The notes: generated by a model not told the origin, from the letters alone. A DNA stretch of 64,000 bases from Acidiphilium sp. PA (GCF_026191915.1 NZ_JAIMBY010000001.1:701878-765877); one strand, 5' to 3'; positions 39,509 through 49,068 are shown, numbered from the stretch's first letter. A program made the numbers and translations.

Positions 39509-40141
39509 ATGTTGATGCGAACGAGCGTCTATGCCGCGCTGAAGGACGACATCATCGCCTGCCGCCTGATGCCCGGCACCGAGTTGCGCGAGCCGGACAT
39601 CGCGGCGCGCTACGGTGTTGGCCGCTCGCCGTTGCGCGAGGCGCTGCTGCGGCTGGAGGCCGAGGGTCTCGTGGTGATCGTGCCGCGCCAGTCCTGCCGG
39701 GTCGCGCCGATTTCGCTGCGCGATGCGGCCGATATGTTCGGCCTGCGCCGGGTGCTGGAGCCCGAGGCGGCGCGGCTGGTGGCGCGCACGGCCGACGATG
39801 CGGCGCGCACGCGCCTGCGCGCGGTGGCGGCGGGCGATGAGGCGGCGGATTTCATCGATGACAACCGGCGGTTCCATTGCACCCTCGCCTCGCTGGCGCC
39901 GAACCGCCGGCTGGCGGCGTCCTGCGTCGAGATCATCGAGCAATCGGATCGGCTGGTGCGGGTCAGCCTCGCTCAGATCGAGGGACGGCGGCCTGATCTG
40001 CTGATCGGCGAACATCGGGCCATCGCGGAGGCGGTGGTGCGGGGCGACGCGCGCACGGCGGCACGGCTGTTGCGGGCGCATATCGATGCGGCCGAGACGC
40101 GGGTGCTTTCGGCATTGCGGCGGGCCGCCGTGATCGACTGA
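39509..40141 (+). CDS. GntR-family transcriptional regulator, FadR/FCD subfamily
   Basis: 210 residues from ATG 39509 (GGGGG upstream). The N-terminal winged helix reads YAALKDDIIACRLMPGTELREPDIAARYGVGRSPLREALLRLEAEGLV, textbook GntR. The C-terminal FCD effector domain has DNRRFHCTLASLAPN (Asp and His metal ligands) and GEHRAIAEAVVRGDARTAARLLRAHI (His ligands). It probably senses an organic acid and controls the flanking hydrolase/SDR and transporter genes. GTG 39476 would add 11 residues across the palindrome and is less likely. Confidence 0.9.
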   Translation: MLMRTSVYAALKDDIIACRLMPGTELREPDIAARYGVGRSPLREALLRLEAEGLVVIVPRQSCRVAPISLRDAADMFGLRRVLEPEAARLVARTADDAARTRLRAVAAGDEAADFIDDNRRFHCTLASLAPNRRLAASCVEIIEQSDRLVRVSLAQIEGRRPDLLIGEHRAIAEAVVRGDARTAARLLRAHIDAAETRVLSALRRAAVID

Positions 40142-40194
40142 ACGGTGGACGGCACCATCAATCAATAAAAATCGAGGAGCGGGAGAGAACGACA

Positions 40195-41547
40195 ATGGAT
40201 CAGGTAACGGCACAGGACCCGGCGCTGATGGGGGTTTCGGCGGGGGCGCGGCTCGATCGGCTGCCGATCGGGGCGTTTCACCGCCGCGTCATGCTGCTGA
40301 TCGGCATTGGCATGTTTTTCGACGGGTTCGATATCTATATCGCGGCGACGGTGCTGGGGGCGACGATCCGCAGCGGGTTCGCCACCCTGCCGCAGGCCGC
40401 ACTGTTCGTGTCGGCAACCTTCGTGGGGATGATGCTGGGGTCCGTGGTCACCGGGTTTCTGGGCGACCGGTTCGGCCGGCGCTTCACCTATCAGGCCAAT
40501 CTGGCGATTTTCGGCCTCGCCTCGCTTGCTGCCGCGTTTGCGCCGGGCATGGGGGTGCTGATCGCGCTGCGCTTCGTGATGGGGTTCGGCCTCGGCGCCG
40601 AGAATGTGGTGGGATATTCGACCCTGACCGAGTTCATCCCGCCGGCGGCACGCGGCCGCTGGCTCGGCATGATGGCGGTGATCGTGGTGACCGGCCTGCC
40701 GGTTTCGGCCCTGCTGGGTTATGCGCTGGTGCCGCATTTCGGCTGGCGGATCATGTTCGTCCTCGGCGGCATCGGCGCGCTGTTCGTATGGCAGGCGCGC
40801 AAGGCGCTGCCGGAATCGCCGCGCTGGCTGCAAACCGTCGGGCGGGATGCGGAGGCCGAAGCACTGCTCGGGCGGATCGAGGCAGAAGCATCCGGCGGCG
40901 CGCCGCTGCCGCCGCCGGCGCTCGGCAGCGCGGTGCCGCTGCAACCGTTTTCGGCCCTGTTCGCACCGCCGTTGCTCGCTCGCCTGGTGCTTGGGTGCAT
41001 AGCGCTGATCGTGATCAACACATTGATCTATGGGTTCATCACCTGGCTGCCGACCTTCATGGTCAAGCAGGGGCTGAGCGTTGCGCAGAGCTTCGGCTAT
41101 GCCGTGCTGATGGCGCTGGGCGCGCCGATCGGCTCGGCGATCGGCGCGTTCGGGGCGGATCGCTGGGGGCGCAAGCCGTGCATCGTCGTGGCGTGTGCCC
41201 TCGCGATCGTGTTCGGCGCGATCTATCCGTTCGTGCGCGATCCGGCGTTTCTGCCGGTGGTCGGTTTCGCTCTGACCATTCCGATCTATATCCTGGTGGC
41301 CATGCTGTTCGCGATCTACATCCCCGAATTGTTCCCCACCGAGATCCGGCTGCGTGCCGCCGGCATCTGCAACATGTTCGGGCGCGGGGCGACCATCATC
41401 ACGCCGTTCATGGTGATCCGGCTGTTCGCCGATTATGGCGTGAAGGGCGTGCTGGGCATGATGATCGGGCTGCTGCTCGCGCTGATCGTGGCGGTGCTGG
41501 TGCTGGGGGTCGAGACCCGGCAGCGCCGGCTGGAGGCGATTGCCTGA
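40195..41547 (+). CDS. MFS transporter of the aromatic acid/sugar symporter type
   Basis: 450 residues with 12 predicted helices. The MFS signature after TM2 is GDRFGRRFTYQANL and a second copy after TM8 reads ADRWGRKPCIVVAC. The first helix IGMFFDGFDIYIAATVLG carries the DGFD motif typical of AAHS-type transporters of aromatic acids, and ESPRWLQ precedes the central loop. It is inner-membrane and probably proton-coupled. AGGAG precedes the ATG. It follows the GntR gene by 53 bp and lies 1 bp before a molybdenum hydroxylase gene, suggesting uptake of that enzyme's substrate. Confidence 0.88.
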   Translation: MDQVTAQDPALMGVSAGARLDRLPIGAFHRRVMLLIGIGMFFDGFDIYIAATVLGATIRSGFATLPQAALFVSATFVGMMLGSVVTGFLGDRFGRRFTYQANLAIFGLASLAAAFAPGMGVLIALRFVMGFGLGAENVVGYSTLTEFIPPAARGRWLGMMAVIVVTGLPVSALLGYALVPHFGWRIMFVLGGIGALFVWQARKALPESPRWLQTVGRDAEAEALLGRIEAEASGGAPLPPPALGSAVPLQPFSALFAPPLLARLVLGCIALIVINTLIYGFITWLPTFMVKQGLSVAQSFGYAVLMALGAPIGSAIGAFGADRWGRKPCIVVACALAIVFGAIYPFVRDPAFLPVVGFALTIPIYILVAMLFAIYIPELFPTEIRLRAAGICNMFGRGATIITPFMVIRLFADYGVKGVLGMMIGLLLALIVAVLVLGVETRQRRLEAIA

Positions 41548-41548
41548 C

Positions 41549-43861
41549 ATGGATCGATCGATGCTGAACCACCGCCCGACCCAATCCGAACGCGACCGCA
41601 CCCGCTGGGTGACCGGGGCGGGGCGCTACACTGCCGATATCGCGGTGCCGGAGGCGCTGAGCGCAAGCTTTCTGCGCTCTCCGCACGCCCATGCCGAGAT
41701 CGTTTCGATCGATACCAGCGCCGCCCTTGCGATGCCGGGCGTGATCGCCGTGCTGACCGGGGCGGATTGCGCGGACGCCGGCTTTGGCAATTTCCGTGGC
41801 CTGATGCGCTACGGGGCTGACGGGCCGCATCCGTTGATCGTGCCGTTCCGCCCGGTGCTGGCGCTGGAGCGGGTGCGCCATGTCGGCGAGGCGGTCGCCT
41901 GCGTCGTTGCGACCAGTGAGAGCGTAGCACTCGATGCGGGCGAGGCGATTGCGGTGACCTATCGTGATCTGCCCGCGGTGATCGGGATCGATGCGGCCGG
42001 CGGGGCCGATATGCCGCCCATTCATGCGCAGGCGCCGCAGAACCTCGCGTTCGCGCATCAGGCCGGCGATGCCGTGGCGGTGCGGGCCGCGTTCGACGCG
42101 GCGACGACCGTGGTGGCGACGGCGTTCGACCTGCCGCGCCTCGCCCCGACCACAATGGAATTGCGCGGCATCATCGCCCGTTACGACGAGGCGGCGGGGA
42201 TTTATCATCTGATCACGCCGCATCAGGGCATCAACGAAATCCGGGCCGATCTGGCTGCGGTGCTGAACGTGCCGGAGGGCCGGATCAGCATCGAGCTGCC
42301 CGATGTCGGCGGCGGGTTCGGCGCGCGCAGCCCGGCCTATCCCGAACATGCCGCCCTGTTGCTCGCGGCGCGCCGCACCGGGCGGGCGGTGCGCTGGATC
42401 GCGAGCCGGAGCGAGGCGTTTCTGACCGATTACTACGGCCGCAGCACCCGGCTCGCCGGGCGCCTCGCGCTCGATGCGGCCGGGCGGTTCACCGCGCTCG
42501 AGATTACGTATGAAACCGATCTGGGCGCGTATATCACCACCGTTGGTGCCTTCGTGAACGTGCACAATCCGCTGATGAGCGGCAGCGGCACGTATGGCAT
42601 TCCGGCGATTGCCGCGCATTTCCGCCAGTATTTCACCAATACCGGCCCGATCGGGCCGTATCGCGGTGCCGGACGGCCGGATGTGGCGCTGCTGATCGAG
42701 CGGCTGGTCGATCGTGCCGCGAGGGCGCTGGGGGCGGACCCGTTGGACCTGCGCCGCCTGAATGCGATTCCGCGCGCGGCGTTTCCCTACCGCACCGCGC
42801 TGGGGTCGACCTATGACAGCGCGGATTATGCCGCCCTGATCGATGCGGCGCATCAGGCCTCGGACTGGGACGGGTTTGCCGCGCGGCGCACCGAGGCACA
42901 GGCGCGGGGGCGGTTGCGGGGGCGTGGCGTGGCGCTGTTCACCGAAATCGCCGGCGGCGGTGCCGCGACGCGGGACGAGGCGCGGGTGGTTCTGGGCGTG
43001 ACGGATGGGCGGGCGACCGCGCGGATCGAAACCGTGACCGGCGGCAGCGGCCAGAGCCAGGCCGAGACCTATGCGTTCATTCTGGCCGAACGGCTCGGCA
43101 TGGACCCCGCCGATATCGAACTCGCCGCGAGCCCGGCGCATTCAATGCTGCATGGCGGCGGCTCGATCGGGTCGCGGTCGACGCTGAGCGCCGGCAGCGC
43201 GATCGCCGATGCGGGCGAGCAACTGCGCGGTCATCTGCTGGCCGCCGCCGGACTGCGGGCCAATGCGCCGCCCGCGGAGTTGAGCATGGCGGGTGGCGCG
43301 ATCTGCCGGCCGGATGGCAGCGTGGTGATGACGCTGGCCGAGGCGATTGCCGCTGCCGATGCGCCGCTCGATGTGGTGGGCGCGGTGCCGGTATCGTCGA
43401 GCTTTCCATCGGGCTGCCATGTCGCAGAGGTCGAGATCGACCCGCAGACCGGGCTGGCCGCGCTGGTGCGCTATGTCGCGATCGATGATTCCGGCGTCGT
43501 GCTCAATCCGATCGTGGCGGAGGGGCAGATCCATGGCGGCATCGTGCAGGGTTTGGGCGAAGTGTTCGGCGAGGCGATGCAGTATGACGAAACCGGCCAG
43601 GTGCTGACGGGCAGCTTCATGGACTATACGATGCCGCGCGCCGCCGATGTGCCGAATTTCGTCACCGGGGACCGCCCGACCGCATCGCCCAACAATCCGC
43701 TCGGCGTCAAAGGCCTGGGCGAGGCCGGCACGACCGGCGCGCTCGCCGCCGCGGCCAACGCGTTCGCCGATGCGCTGGCGATGGTCGGCGCCGAACTGCC
43801 GGCATTTCCCTGCACGGCGCACAACGTCTGGCGCAGCATCCGTGCGGCGGGATCGGCCTGA
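41549..43861 (+). CDS. Molybdopterin-binding large subunit of the xanthine dehydrogenase/CoxL family, without partner subunits
   Basis: 770 residues. An aldehyde oxidase a/b hammerhead domain (RTRWVTGAGRYTADIAVPEAL, SFLRSPHAHAEIV) precedes the Mo-binding domain with DVGGGFGAR (about 252), GPYRGAGRPDVALLIERLVD, and the active-site Glu in VKGLGEAGTTGA (about 722). Such subunits normally work with a [2Fe-2S] and a FAD subunit, and neither is adjacent here. It starts 1 bp after the MFS stop. Together with the transporter and the GntR regulator it suggests hydroxylation of an imported aromatic or heterocyclic compound. Confidence 0.88.
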   Translation: MDRSMLNHRPTQSERDRTRWVTGAGRYTADIAVPEALSASFLRSPHAHAEIVSIDTSAALAMPGVIAVLTGADCADAGFGNFRGLMRYGADGPHPLIVPFRPVLALERVRHVGEAVACVVATSESVALDAGEAIAVTYRDLPAVIGIDAAGGADMPPIHAQAPQNLAFAHQAGDAVAVRAAFDAATTVVATAFDLPRLAPTTMELRGIIARYDEAAGIYHLITPHQGINEIRADLAAVLNVPEGRISIELPDVGGGFGARSPAYPEHAALLLAARRTGRAVRWIASRSEAFLTDYYGRSTRLAGRLALDAAGRFTALEITYETDLGAYITTVGAFVNVHNPLMSGSGTYGIPAIAAHFRQYFTNTGPIGPYRGAGRPDVALLIERLVDRAARALGADPLDLRRLNAIPRAAFPYRTALGSTYDSADYAALIDAAHQASDWDGFAARRTEAQARGRLRGRGVALFTEIAGGGAATRDEARVVLGVTDGRATARIETVTGGSGQSQAETYAFILAERLGMDPADIELAASPAHSMLHGGGSIGSRSTLSAGSAIADAGEQLRGHLLAAAGLRANAPPAELSMAGGAICRPDGSVVMTLAEAIAAADAPLDVVGAVPVSSSFPSGCHVAEVEIDPQTGLAALVRYVAIDDSGVVLNPIVAEGQIHGGIVQGLGEVFGEAMQYDETGQVLTGSFMDYTMPRAADVPNFVTGDRPTASPNNPLGVKGLGEAGTTGALAAAANAFADALAMVGAELPAFPCTAHNVWRSIRAAGSA

Positions 43862-43870
43862 TCGTGATGC

Positions 43871-44134
43871 CTATTTGAGTTGGCTGTCCTTGCTGCCGCG
43901 CCGGTTGAAGCCGATGGTGGCCGGGCGCTGGTCGGCGGCGGACTGGCAGGCGATGCAGGTTCGCACGCCGGGCATGGCGTTGCGGCGCGCCTGGGGAATG
44001 GGTTCGCCGCATTCGACGCAATGGGTCTGACCCGCGCCGGTCGGCATGCGGGCGCGGGCGCGCATGACTTCGTCCTTCACGGTATCGTCGATCTGGTCCT
44101 GTACCGCCCCGTCCGGGGCCCAGCCGTTCGCCAT
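43871..44134 (-). CDS. DksA/TraR-type small zinc-finger protein
   Basis: 87 residues from MANGWAPDGAVQDQIDDTV. The C4 zinc finger is CVECGEPIPQARRNAMPGV followed by RTCIACQ, the DksA/TraR pattern with no long coiled coil, as in YbiI-like proteins. It may bind the RNA polymerase secondary channel, but its short N-terminus makes this uncertain. Divergent from hemN across a 149-bp gap holding an FNR-type box; convergent with the hydroxylase gene. Confidence 0.75.
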   Translation of the reverse strand: MANGWAPDGAVQDQIDDTVKDEVMRARARMPTGAGQTHCVECGEPIPQARRNAMPGVRTCIACQSAADQRPATIGFNRRGSKDSQLK

Positions 44135-44235
44135 TGTCGTGGTCCGATGTGATGGTTGCGCCGCACCCGCAACATGGGACGGACGGGCCGCGTTGGAAAG
44201 CACCGGCTGGCAGCCTGGGGTGAATTGTGATTGCC

Positions 44236-44249
44236 TTGATCAGGATCAA
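44236..44249. promoter_or_regulatory. FNR/FixK-type binding site upstream of hemN
   Basis: TTGATCAGGATCAA is a perfect match to the FNR/FixK consensus TTGAT-N4-ATCAA. Its centre is 41.5 bp upstream of the hemN ATG. Anaerobic hemN is a classical FNR/FixK target. With class II geometry (-41.5) the transcript would start at or next to the ATG, so a leaderless or differently spaced promoter is possible. Confidence 0.85.
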
Positions 44250-44283
44250 GGCGCGACCGAGCTGATCGGTCCAGTGTTCGCTC

Positions 44284-45636
44284 ATGGACACGGTTCCCCT
44301 GCTGGCGCGCCACGATCGCCGACTGCCCCGCTACACGAGTTATCCGACGGCCGCGCATTTCGATACGCGGGTGAATGCCGGAACCTATCGGCGGTGGCTT
44401 GGCGCGCTCCCTGAGGATGGCACCGCCTCGCTCTATCTGCATGTGCCGTTCTGCGCCAGCCTGTGCTGGTTCTGTGGCTGCAACACCAGCGTGGTGCACA
44501 GTGTTGGCGCCCTTGAGCGTTATGCGGCGGCGATGGTGGCGGAAATCGAGAGCGTCGCTGCGGCGATCGGCCATCGTCTGCCGGTGCGTCATATTCATTG
44601 GGGTGGCGGCACGCCGACCGCCTTGCCCGCACCCCTGATGCAGGCGATCGATGCAACACTGCGCCGGCATTTCATGATCGACGGTGCGACCGAAATCGCG
44701 ATCGAGCTCGATCCGCGCACGCTGCCGGCGACGGCCGAGGTCGATCTGCGTGCGCTTGCGATCAGCCGCGCCAGCCTGGGGGTGCAGGATTTTTCACCGC
44801 TCGTGCAAGACGCGATCGGCCGGCACCAGAGCGTGGCTGAGACGCGCGATGCCGCCACGGTTGCGCGGGCGGCCGGGGCATGCTCGATCAATCTCGATCT
44901 GGTCTATGGGCTGCCGCGGCAGACCGTCGCGTCGCTTGAGGCGACGATTGCGTCGGTCCTCGAGATCGAACCGGACCGAATCGCCCTCTACGGCTATGCC
45001 CATGTGCCGTGGATGCAGAAACGCCAGGCGGTGCTCGCCGGTTTCGACCTGCCCGATGCTGCGGCGCGGCTGTGCCAGCAGACGCGCGCGGCGGCCATGC
45101 TGGTCGAGGCCGGGTACCGCAGGATCGGCCTCGATCATTTCGCGAAACCCGATGATCCCATGGCTCAGGCTCGCGGTACACCACGCTTGCGGCGCAATTT
45201 TCAGGGCTACACATTGGATGATGCCGCCGTGCTGATCGGGTTCGGTGCCTCGGCGATCTCGGCGTTGCCGCAAGGCTACGCGCAGAACATGACACGGACG
45301 ATCGAGTATCTCGATGCGATCGAAACCGCGACGCTGGCCACCGCGCGCGGCATCGCGAGGACAGCGCAGGATGGCCTGCGCAGCCGCATCATCGAGCGGT
45401 TGATGTGCGATCTGACCGTCGATGTCGCGTCGATTGCGGACGCCGCGGGCATCGATGCCGCGACGCTCGATGACGCGTGGCCGCAGCTCGAACCGCTGGA
45501 GACTGATGGGTTGATCCGGCGCGATGGCGCGATCGTTACCGTCACCGAGGCGGGCTGGCCGTTTCTGCGCTGTGTCGCGGCGTGTTTCGATCAGTATCTG
45601 GACCCGCAGGCTTCGCGCCATGCCGCGGCGATCTGA
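44284..45636 (+). CDS. hemN: Oxygen-independent coproporphyrinogen III dehydrogenase
   Basis: 450 residues, as expected for HemN. The N-terminus PRYTSYPTAAHF is characteristic, the radical-SAM cluster motif is CASLCWFCGC (CxxxCxxC plus the fourth Cys, residues 57-66), and HWGGGTPT and GLPRQT follow. The HemN C-terminal domain (LRSRIIERLMCDLTVD) is present, separating it from HemW. It oxidatively decarboxylates coproporphyrinogen III to protoporphyrinogen IX for haem and chlorophyll synthesis without oxygen. The FNR box upstream explains regulation. Confidence 0.95.
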   Translation: MDTVPLLARHDRRLPRYTSYPTAAHFDTRVNAGTYRRWLGALPEDGTASLYLHVPFCASLCWFCGCNTSVVHSVGALERYAAAMVAEIESVAAAIGHRLPVRHIHWGGGTPTALPAPLMQAIDATLRRHFMIDGATEIAIELDPRTLPATAEVDLRALAISRASLGVQDFSPLVQDAIGRHQSVAETRDAATVARAAGACSINLDLVYGLPRQTVASLEATIASVLEIEPDRIALYGYAHVPWMQKRQAVLAGFDLPDAAARLCQQTRAAAMLVEAGYRRIGLDHFAKPDDPMAQARGTPRLRRNFQGYTLDDAAVLIGFGASAISALPQGYAQNMTRTIEYLDAIETATLATARGIARTAQDGLRSRIIERLMCDLTVDVASIADAAGIDAATLDDAWPQLEPLETDGLIRRDGAIVTVTEAGWPFLRCVAACFDQYLDPQASRHAAAI

Positions 45637-45653
45637 GCGCGGGTTGATTATCG

Positions 45654-46202
45654 TCACACCGAGGGCACTGGCGCCCGATTGAGCGTGCCTGAGAGGTTTG
45701 AGGCAAAGCCGATCAACCCTTGCAGGATCGCGACGGGGTCGGGCGGGCAGCCGGGGATGTGCAGATCGACCGGGATCACCTGCGACGCCGCACCGAGGCA
45801 GGCGGGGCTGGCCGCGAACATTCCGCCGGTGCACGCGCAATCGCCGATCGCGATGACGAATTTCGGTGCCGGCATCGCCTCATGGGTGAGACGCAGGGCG
45901 GCGTGCATGGCGCGGGTCATCGGGCCGGTGATCATCAGCACATCGGCGTGACGGGGTGAGGCGACGAATTTCAGGCCGAAGCGTTCCAGATCGTAAAACG
46001 GGTTGCCGAGGGCGATGAGTTCCAGCTCGCAGCCGTTGCAGGAACCCGCATCGAAGGCGCGGATCGCGAGCGAGCGGCCGAGGCGGCGCCGGGCCACGCG
46101 GTCGAGTGCGGCGGCGAGGTCCGCCGGCTCGGCGGGCGTGATGCGCGGGGCCGGTTCGGTGAGCCGGCCGCGCCAGAGGTTTTCGATCAGGGTTCTGCGC
46201 AT
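45654..46202 (-). CDS. Hyf-like complex small subunit (NuoB/HyfI homologue)
   Basis: 182 residues. All four ligands of the proximal [4Fe-4S] cluster are visible: FDAGSCNGCELELIAL (CxxC), AIGDCACTGGMF and HIPGCPPDPVAILQGL. It is the electron-transfer subunit of a group 4 hydrogenase/complex I-like module and should sit in the cytoplasmic arm with the HyfG-like protein. Last gene of the seven-gene minus-strand operon, 6 bp after the large subunit gene. The cluster site is intact, unlike the nickel site of its partner. Confidence 0.85.
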   Translation of the reverse strand: MRRTLIENLWRGRLTEPAPRITPAEPADLAAALDRVARRRLGRSLAIRAFDAGSCNGCELELIALGNPFYDLERFGLKFVASPRHADVLMITGPMTRAMHAALRLTHEAMPAPKFVIAIGDCACTGGMFAASPACLGAASQVIPVDLHIPGCPPDPVAILQGLIGFASNLSGTLNRAPVPSV

Positions 46203-46208
46203 CGGTGC

Positions 46209-47612
46209 CTACAGGTCGCAGCCGGAATAGCTGGGGTTGAACGATTTGTTGCAGAGCGGGAAATCCGCGACGATGTTGCCCGCGATCGCGGTTTCCAGCG
46301 CCGGCCAGAAAAACCACGACGGGTCGCGCAGCATGGCATCCACGACCACACCATCATGCAGGCGGACATGGGCGAAAATATCGCCGCGGAAACCTTCGAT
46401 CAGCGCATGCCCGGTGGTGGAGCCGGCTGGTGTGGGCAGCGCGGTTTGCAGCGCGCCGTGCGGCAGGGCGGCCAGCAGGTTATCGATCAGCGCCGCGCTC
46501 TGGTCGAGTTCCGCCATGCGAATCCGCAGCCGCGCATCGACATCGCCGCCTGTCCGGCCGGGGACGACGAAGCGGGCTGTGTCGTAGGGTGGGTAGGGTG
46601 CATCGCGCCTTGCATCGAAATCCTGGCCGGAGGCGCGGCCGACATAGCCGCCGCAACCCAGGCGCCGAGCGATCGCCGGGTCGAGCCGGCCGGTGGTGGT
46701 GACGCGGTCCTGCAAGGAGGCGGTCTTTTCGTAGAGTTCGAACAACCGGCGCCACTGCGCGAGCAGATCAGGCAGGCCAGCGCGCAGCAGGGCGGCATTG
46801 TCCGCACTCAGGTCGCGCGCGACGCCGCCGGGGATGATGATGTCCATCATCAGACGGTGCCCGAAACAGGCGGCGGACAGGCGCAGCACCCGTTCACGCA
46901 GACCGGCGGTGAGCGCGTGCATCAGGGGAAATCCGCCGTCGTTGCAGATTGCGCCGATGTCGCCGAAATGATTGGCGAGGCGTTCGAGCTCGGCCATCAC
47001 GCCGCGCAGCGCCGCGGCGCGCGGCGGGGCGGCGATGCCGAGCGCCTGCTCCGCCGCGCGGGCGAAGGCGAATGCGTATGCCACGGTGGAATCGCCGGAT
47101 ATCCGCCCGGCGAGGCGCGCGGCGTGCTCAATCGTCTGGCCGCGCATCAGGCCCAGCGTGGCTTTGTGCGTGTAGCCGAGCCGGACTTCGAGCCTGACCA
47201 CGGCCTCACCGTTGACCGAGAAACGGAAATGCCCGGGCTCGATGATCCCGGCGTGCACCGGACCCACCGGGATCTGATGAATGCCGGGACCGAGTGCTGG
47301 TTTGAAGTCGTAGGCGGCGCGGTGATCGAGCCAGGGGCGAGGGTCCGGCGTGTCATCGGCGGCGAGCCCGTGCAGGTCGCACAAAGCGCGTTCCATCAGG
47401 ATCGCACCGGGATGGTGGCGCGCGATCGAGGGGAAATGCCCGTCCTCGGCCGCCAGGCTGAGCACGCTGATCGCGCCCGAGCCGTGCGGCCGGGTGGCCA
47501 GATGCACCACAGCCGCATCACCCGCGGGTTCGGCCCAGAGGGCGACGAACACCGCGGCGCCGGTTGCCAGCGCGGCGGCTGCTTGCTGCCAGATCGGTGG
47601 CGCGACCGTCAT
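46209..47612 (-). CDS. Hyf-like complex large subunit (NuoC-NuoD/HyfG homologue) lacking nickel ligands
   Basis: 467 residues from ATG 47612, which has GAGG with a 5-nt spacer. The N-terminus matches NuoC and the rest NuoD/HycE (IPVGPVHAGIIEPGHFRFSVNGE, LGYTHKATLGLMRGQTIEHAA). Where active hydrogenases have RVCGIC this protein has RISGDS near residue 170. At the C-terminus the DPCxxC pair is replaced by SFNPSYSGCDL. It therefore cannot bind a NiFe centre and fits the energy-converting hydrogenase-related (Ehr) class, complexes of unknown electron donor and acceptor. Confidence 0.85.
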   Translation of the reverse strand: MTVAPPIWQQAAAALATGAAVFVALWAEPAGDAAVVHLATRPHGSGAISVLSLAAEDGHFPSIARHHPGAILMERALCDLHGLAADDTPDPRPWLDHRAAYDFKPALGPGIHQIPVGPVHAGIIEPGHFRFSVNGEAVVRLEVRLGYTHKATLGLMRGQTIEHAARLAGRISGDSTVAYAFAFARAAEQALGIAAPPRAAALRGVMAELERLANHFGDIGAICNDGGFPLMHALTAGLRERVLRLSAACFGHRLMMDIIIPGGVARDLSADNAALLRAGLPDLLAQWRRLFELYEKTASLQDRVTTTGRLDPAIARRLGCGGYVGRASGQDFDARRDAPYPPYDTARFVVPGRTGGDVDARLRIRMAELDQSAALIDNLLAALPHGALQTALPTPAGSTTGHALIEGFRGDIFAHVRLHDGVVVDAMLRDPSWFFWPALETAIAGNIVADFPLCNKSFNPSYSGCDL

Positions 47613-47619
47613 GACCGCC

Positions 47620-49068
47620 TCATCCCAGCATCGTCGCGACATGGGCGAACCACGCGTAGAGAAACGCGGGCATCGCGAGGCCGATCAGCAGCACGACGCC
47701 GAGATGCAGGACGATCGGCACGGACGAGGCGCTGACCGGGTACGACCCCGCGCTGGGTTCGCCGAAACACAACCCCGTCATGCGCAGCAGCAGCGCGCCG
47801 AACGCCAGCAATATGCCGAAGCCGAGCAGCACCGCCAGCAGCGGGGCGCGCGCGAAGGTCGAGGTGATCAGCAGGAATTCCGATGTGAAGATGCCGAACG
47901 GCGGCAGACCGGCGATGGCGGCGACGCCTGCCACCAGCGTCCAGCCGAGCAGCGGGTGGCTGGTGGTCAGCCCGGTGATCGCGGCGATTTTCTGGGTGCC
48001 CTTGGCCTGGGCGATGTGGCCGACCGAAAAGAAGATCGCGGATTTGGTCAGCGAATGCATCATCATCTGCAACAGGCCGGCGATGTTGCCGAGCGGGCCG
48101 CCGATGCCGAAGGCGAAGGCGATGATGCCCATGTGCTCGATCGAGGAATAGGCGAACAGGCGTTTGATGTCGCGCCGCCGGTACAGCATGAGGGCCGCGA
48201 AAAACAGCGAGAGCAATCCAACGCCGATCAACAATATGCCGGGCTCGATCGTCGCATGGCTCATCGCCAGCACCATCTTGAACCGCAGGATCGCATAGAG
48301 CGCGACGTTCAGCAGCAGACCGGACAGCACGGCGGAAATCGGCGTCGGCCCTTCGGCATGGGCGTCCGGCAGCCAGGCGTGCATCGGCACCAGCCCGGCC
48401 TTGGTGCCGTAGCCGATCAGCAGGAAAATGAACCCGACATCGAGCAGTGCCGGGTCGAGTGCCGCGGCGTGGTGGCGCAGATTGGTCCATTGCATCGCCG
48501 CCATCCCGATGCCCAGCACCGGCCTCGCCGCGAGATAGACCAGGATGGTGCCGAACAGCGCGAGCGCGATGCCGACGCTGCCGAGAATGAGGTATTTCCA
48601 CGACGCCTCGATCGAGGCCGGGGTGCGGTAGATGCCCACCATCATCACGGTCGACAGCGTGGCGAGTTCGACGCCGAACCACATCAGGCCGAGATTGTCG
48701 GTGATCAGGGCGAGGTTCATGCCCACCATCATCACCTGGTACATGGCATGATAAAATCGCAGGTAGCGCGGCGTCAGATGCCCGGTTTGCAGTTCATGCG
48801 CGATGTAGCCGGCGCTGAACAGGCTGGTGGTGCAGCCGACGAAACCGTTGAGCAGCAGGAAGACGATGTTCAGATCATCGATCAGGAACAGGGCGGTCGG
48901 CGCGGGCCGGTGCCAGAGCAGCAGGCATGCGGCCGCAATGGTCAGGACACTCGCGATCACGTTGAGCCGCGTCGCCAGACGCCAGGACGGCACCACGGCC
49001 AGGATGGCAGCCGCCGCCGCCGGGATGGCGATGGTCGCGATCACCGCATCGAACGCAGGACCGCTCAT
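47620..49068 (-). CDS. Hyf-like complex membrane subunit HyfF (NuoL/M/N antiporter-type)
   Basis: 482 residues, about 14 membrane helices. Conserved proton-channel motifs are present: the TM5 Glu in LMWFGVELATLSTVMMVG, the TM7 Lys in LLIGYGTKAGLVPMHAWLPDAHAEGPTPISAVLSG, and the broken-helix region with AYSSIEHMG. It probably pumps protons or sodium ions in the complex. It overlaps hyfE by 4 bp and is followed 7 bp later by the large subunit gene. Confidence 0.9.
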   Translation of the reverse strand: MSGPAFDAVIATIAIPAAAAAILAVVPSWRLATRLNVIASVLTIAAACLLLWHRPAPTALFLIDDLNIVFLLLNGFVGCTTSLFSAGYIAHELQTGHLTPRYLRFYHAMYQVMMVGMNLALITDNLGLMWFGVELATLSTVMMVGIYRTPASIEASWKYLILGSVGIALALFGTILVYLAARPVLGIGMAAMQWTNLRHHAAALDPALLDVGFIFLLIGYGTKAGLVPMHAWLPDAHAEGPTPISAVLSGLLLNVALYAILRFKMVLAMSHATIEPGILLIGVGLLSLFFAALMLYRRRDIKRLFAYSSIEHMGIIAFAFGIGGPLGNIAGLLQMMMHSLTKSAIFFSVGHIAQAKGTQKIAAITGLTTSHPLLGWTLVAGVAAIAGLPPFGIFTSEFLLITSTFARAPLLAVLLGFGILLAFGALLLRMTGLCFGEPSAGSYPVSASSVPIVLHLGVVLLIGLAMPAFLYAWFAHVATMLG

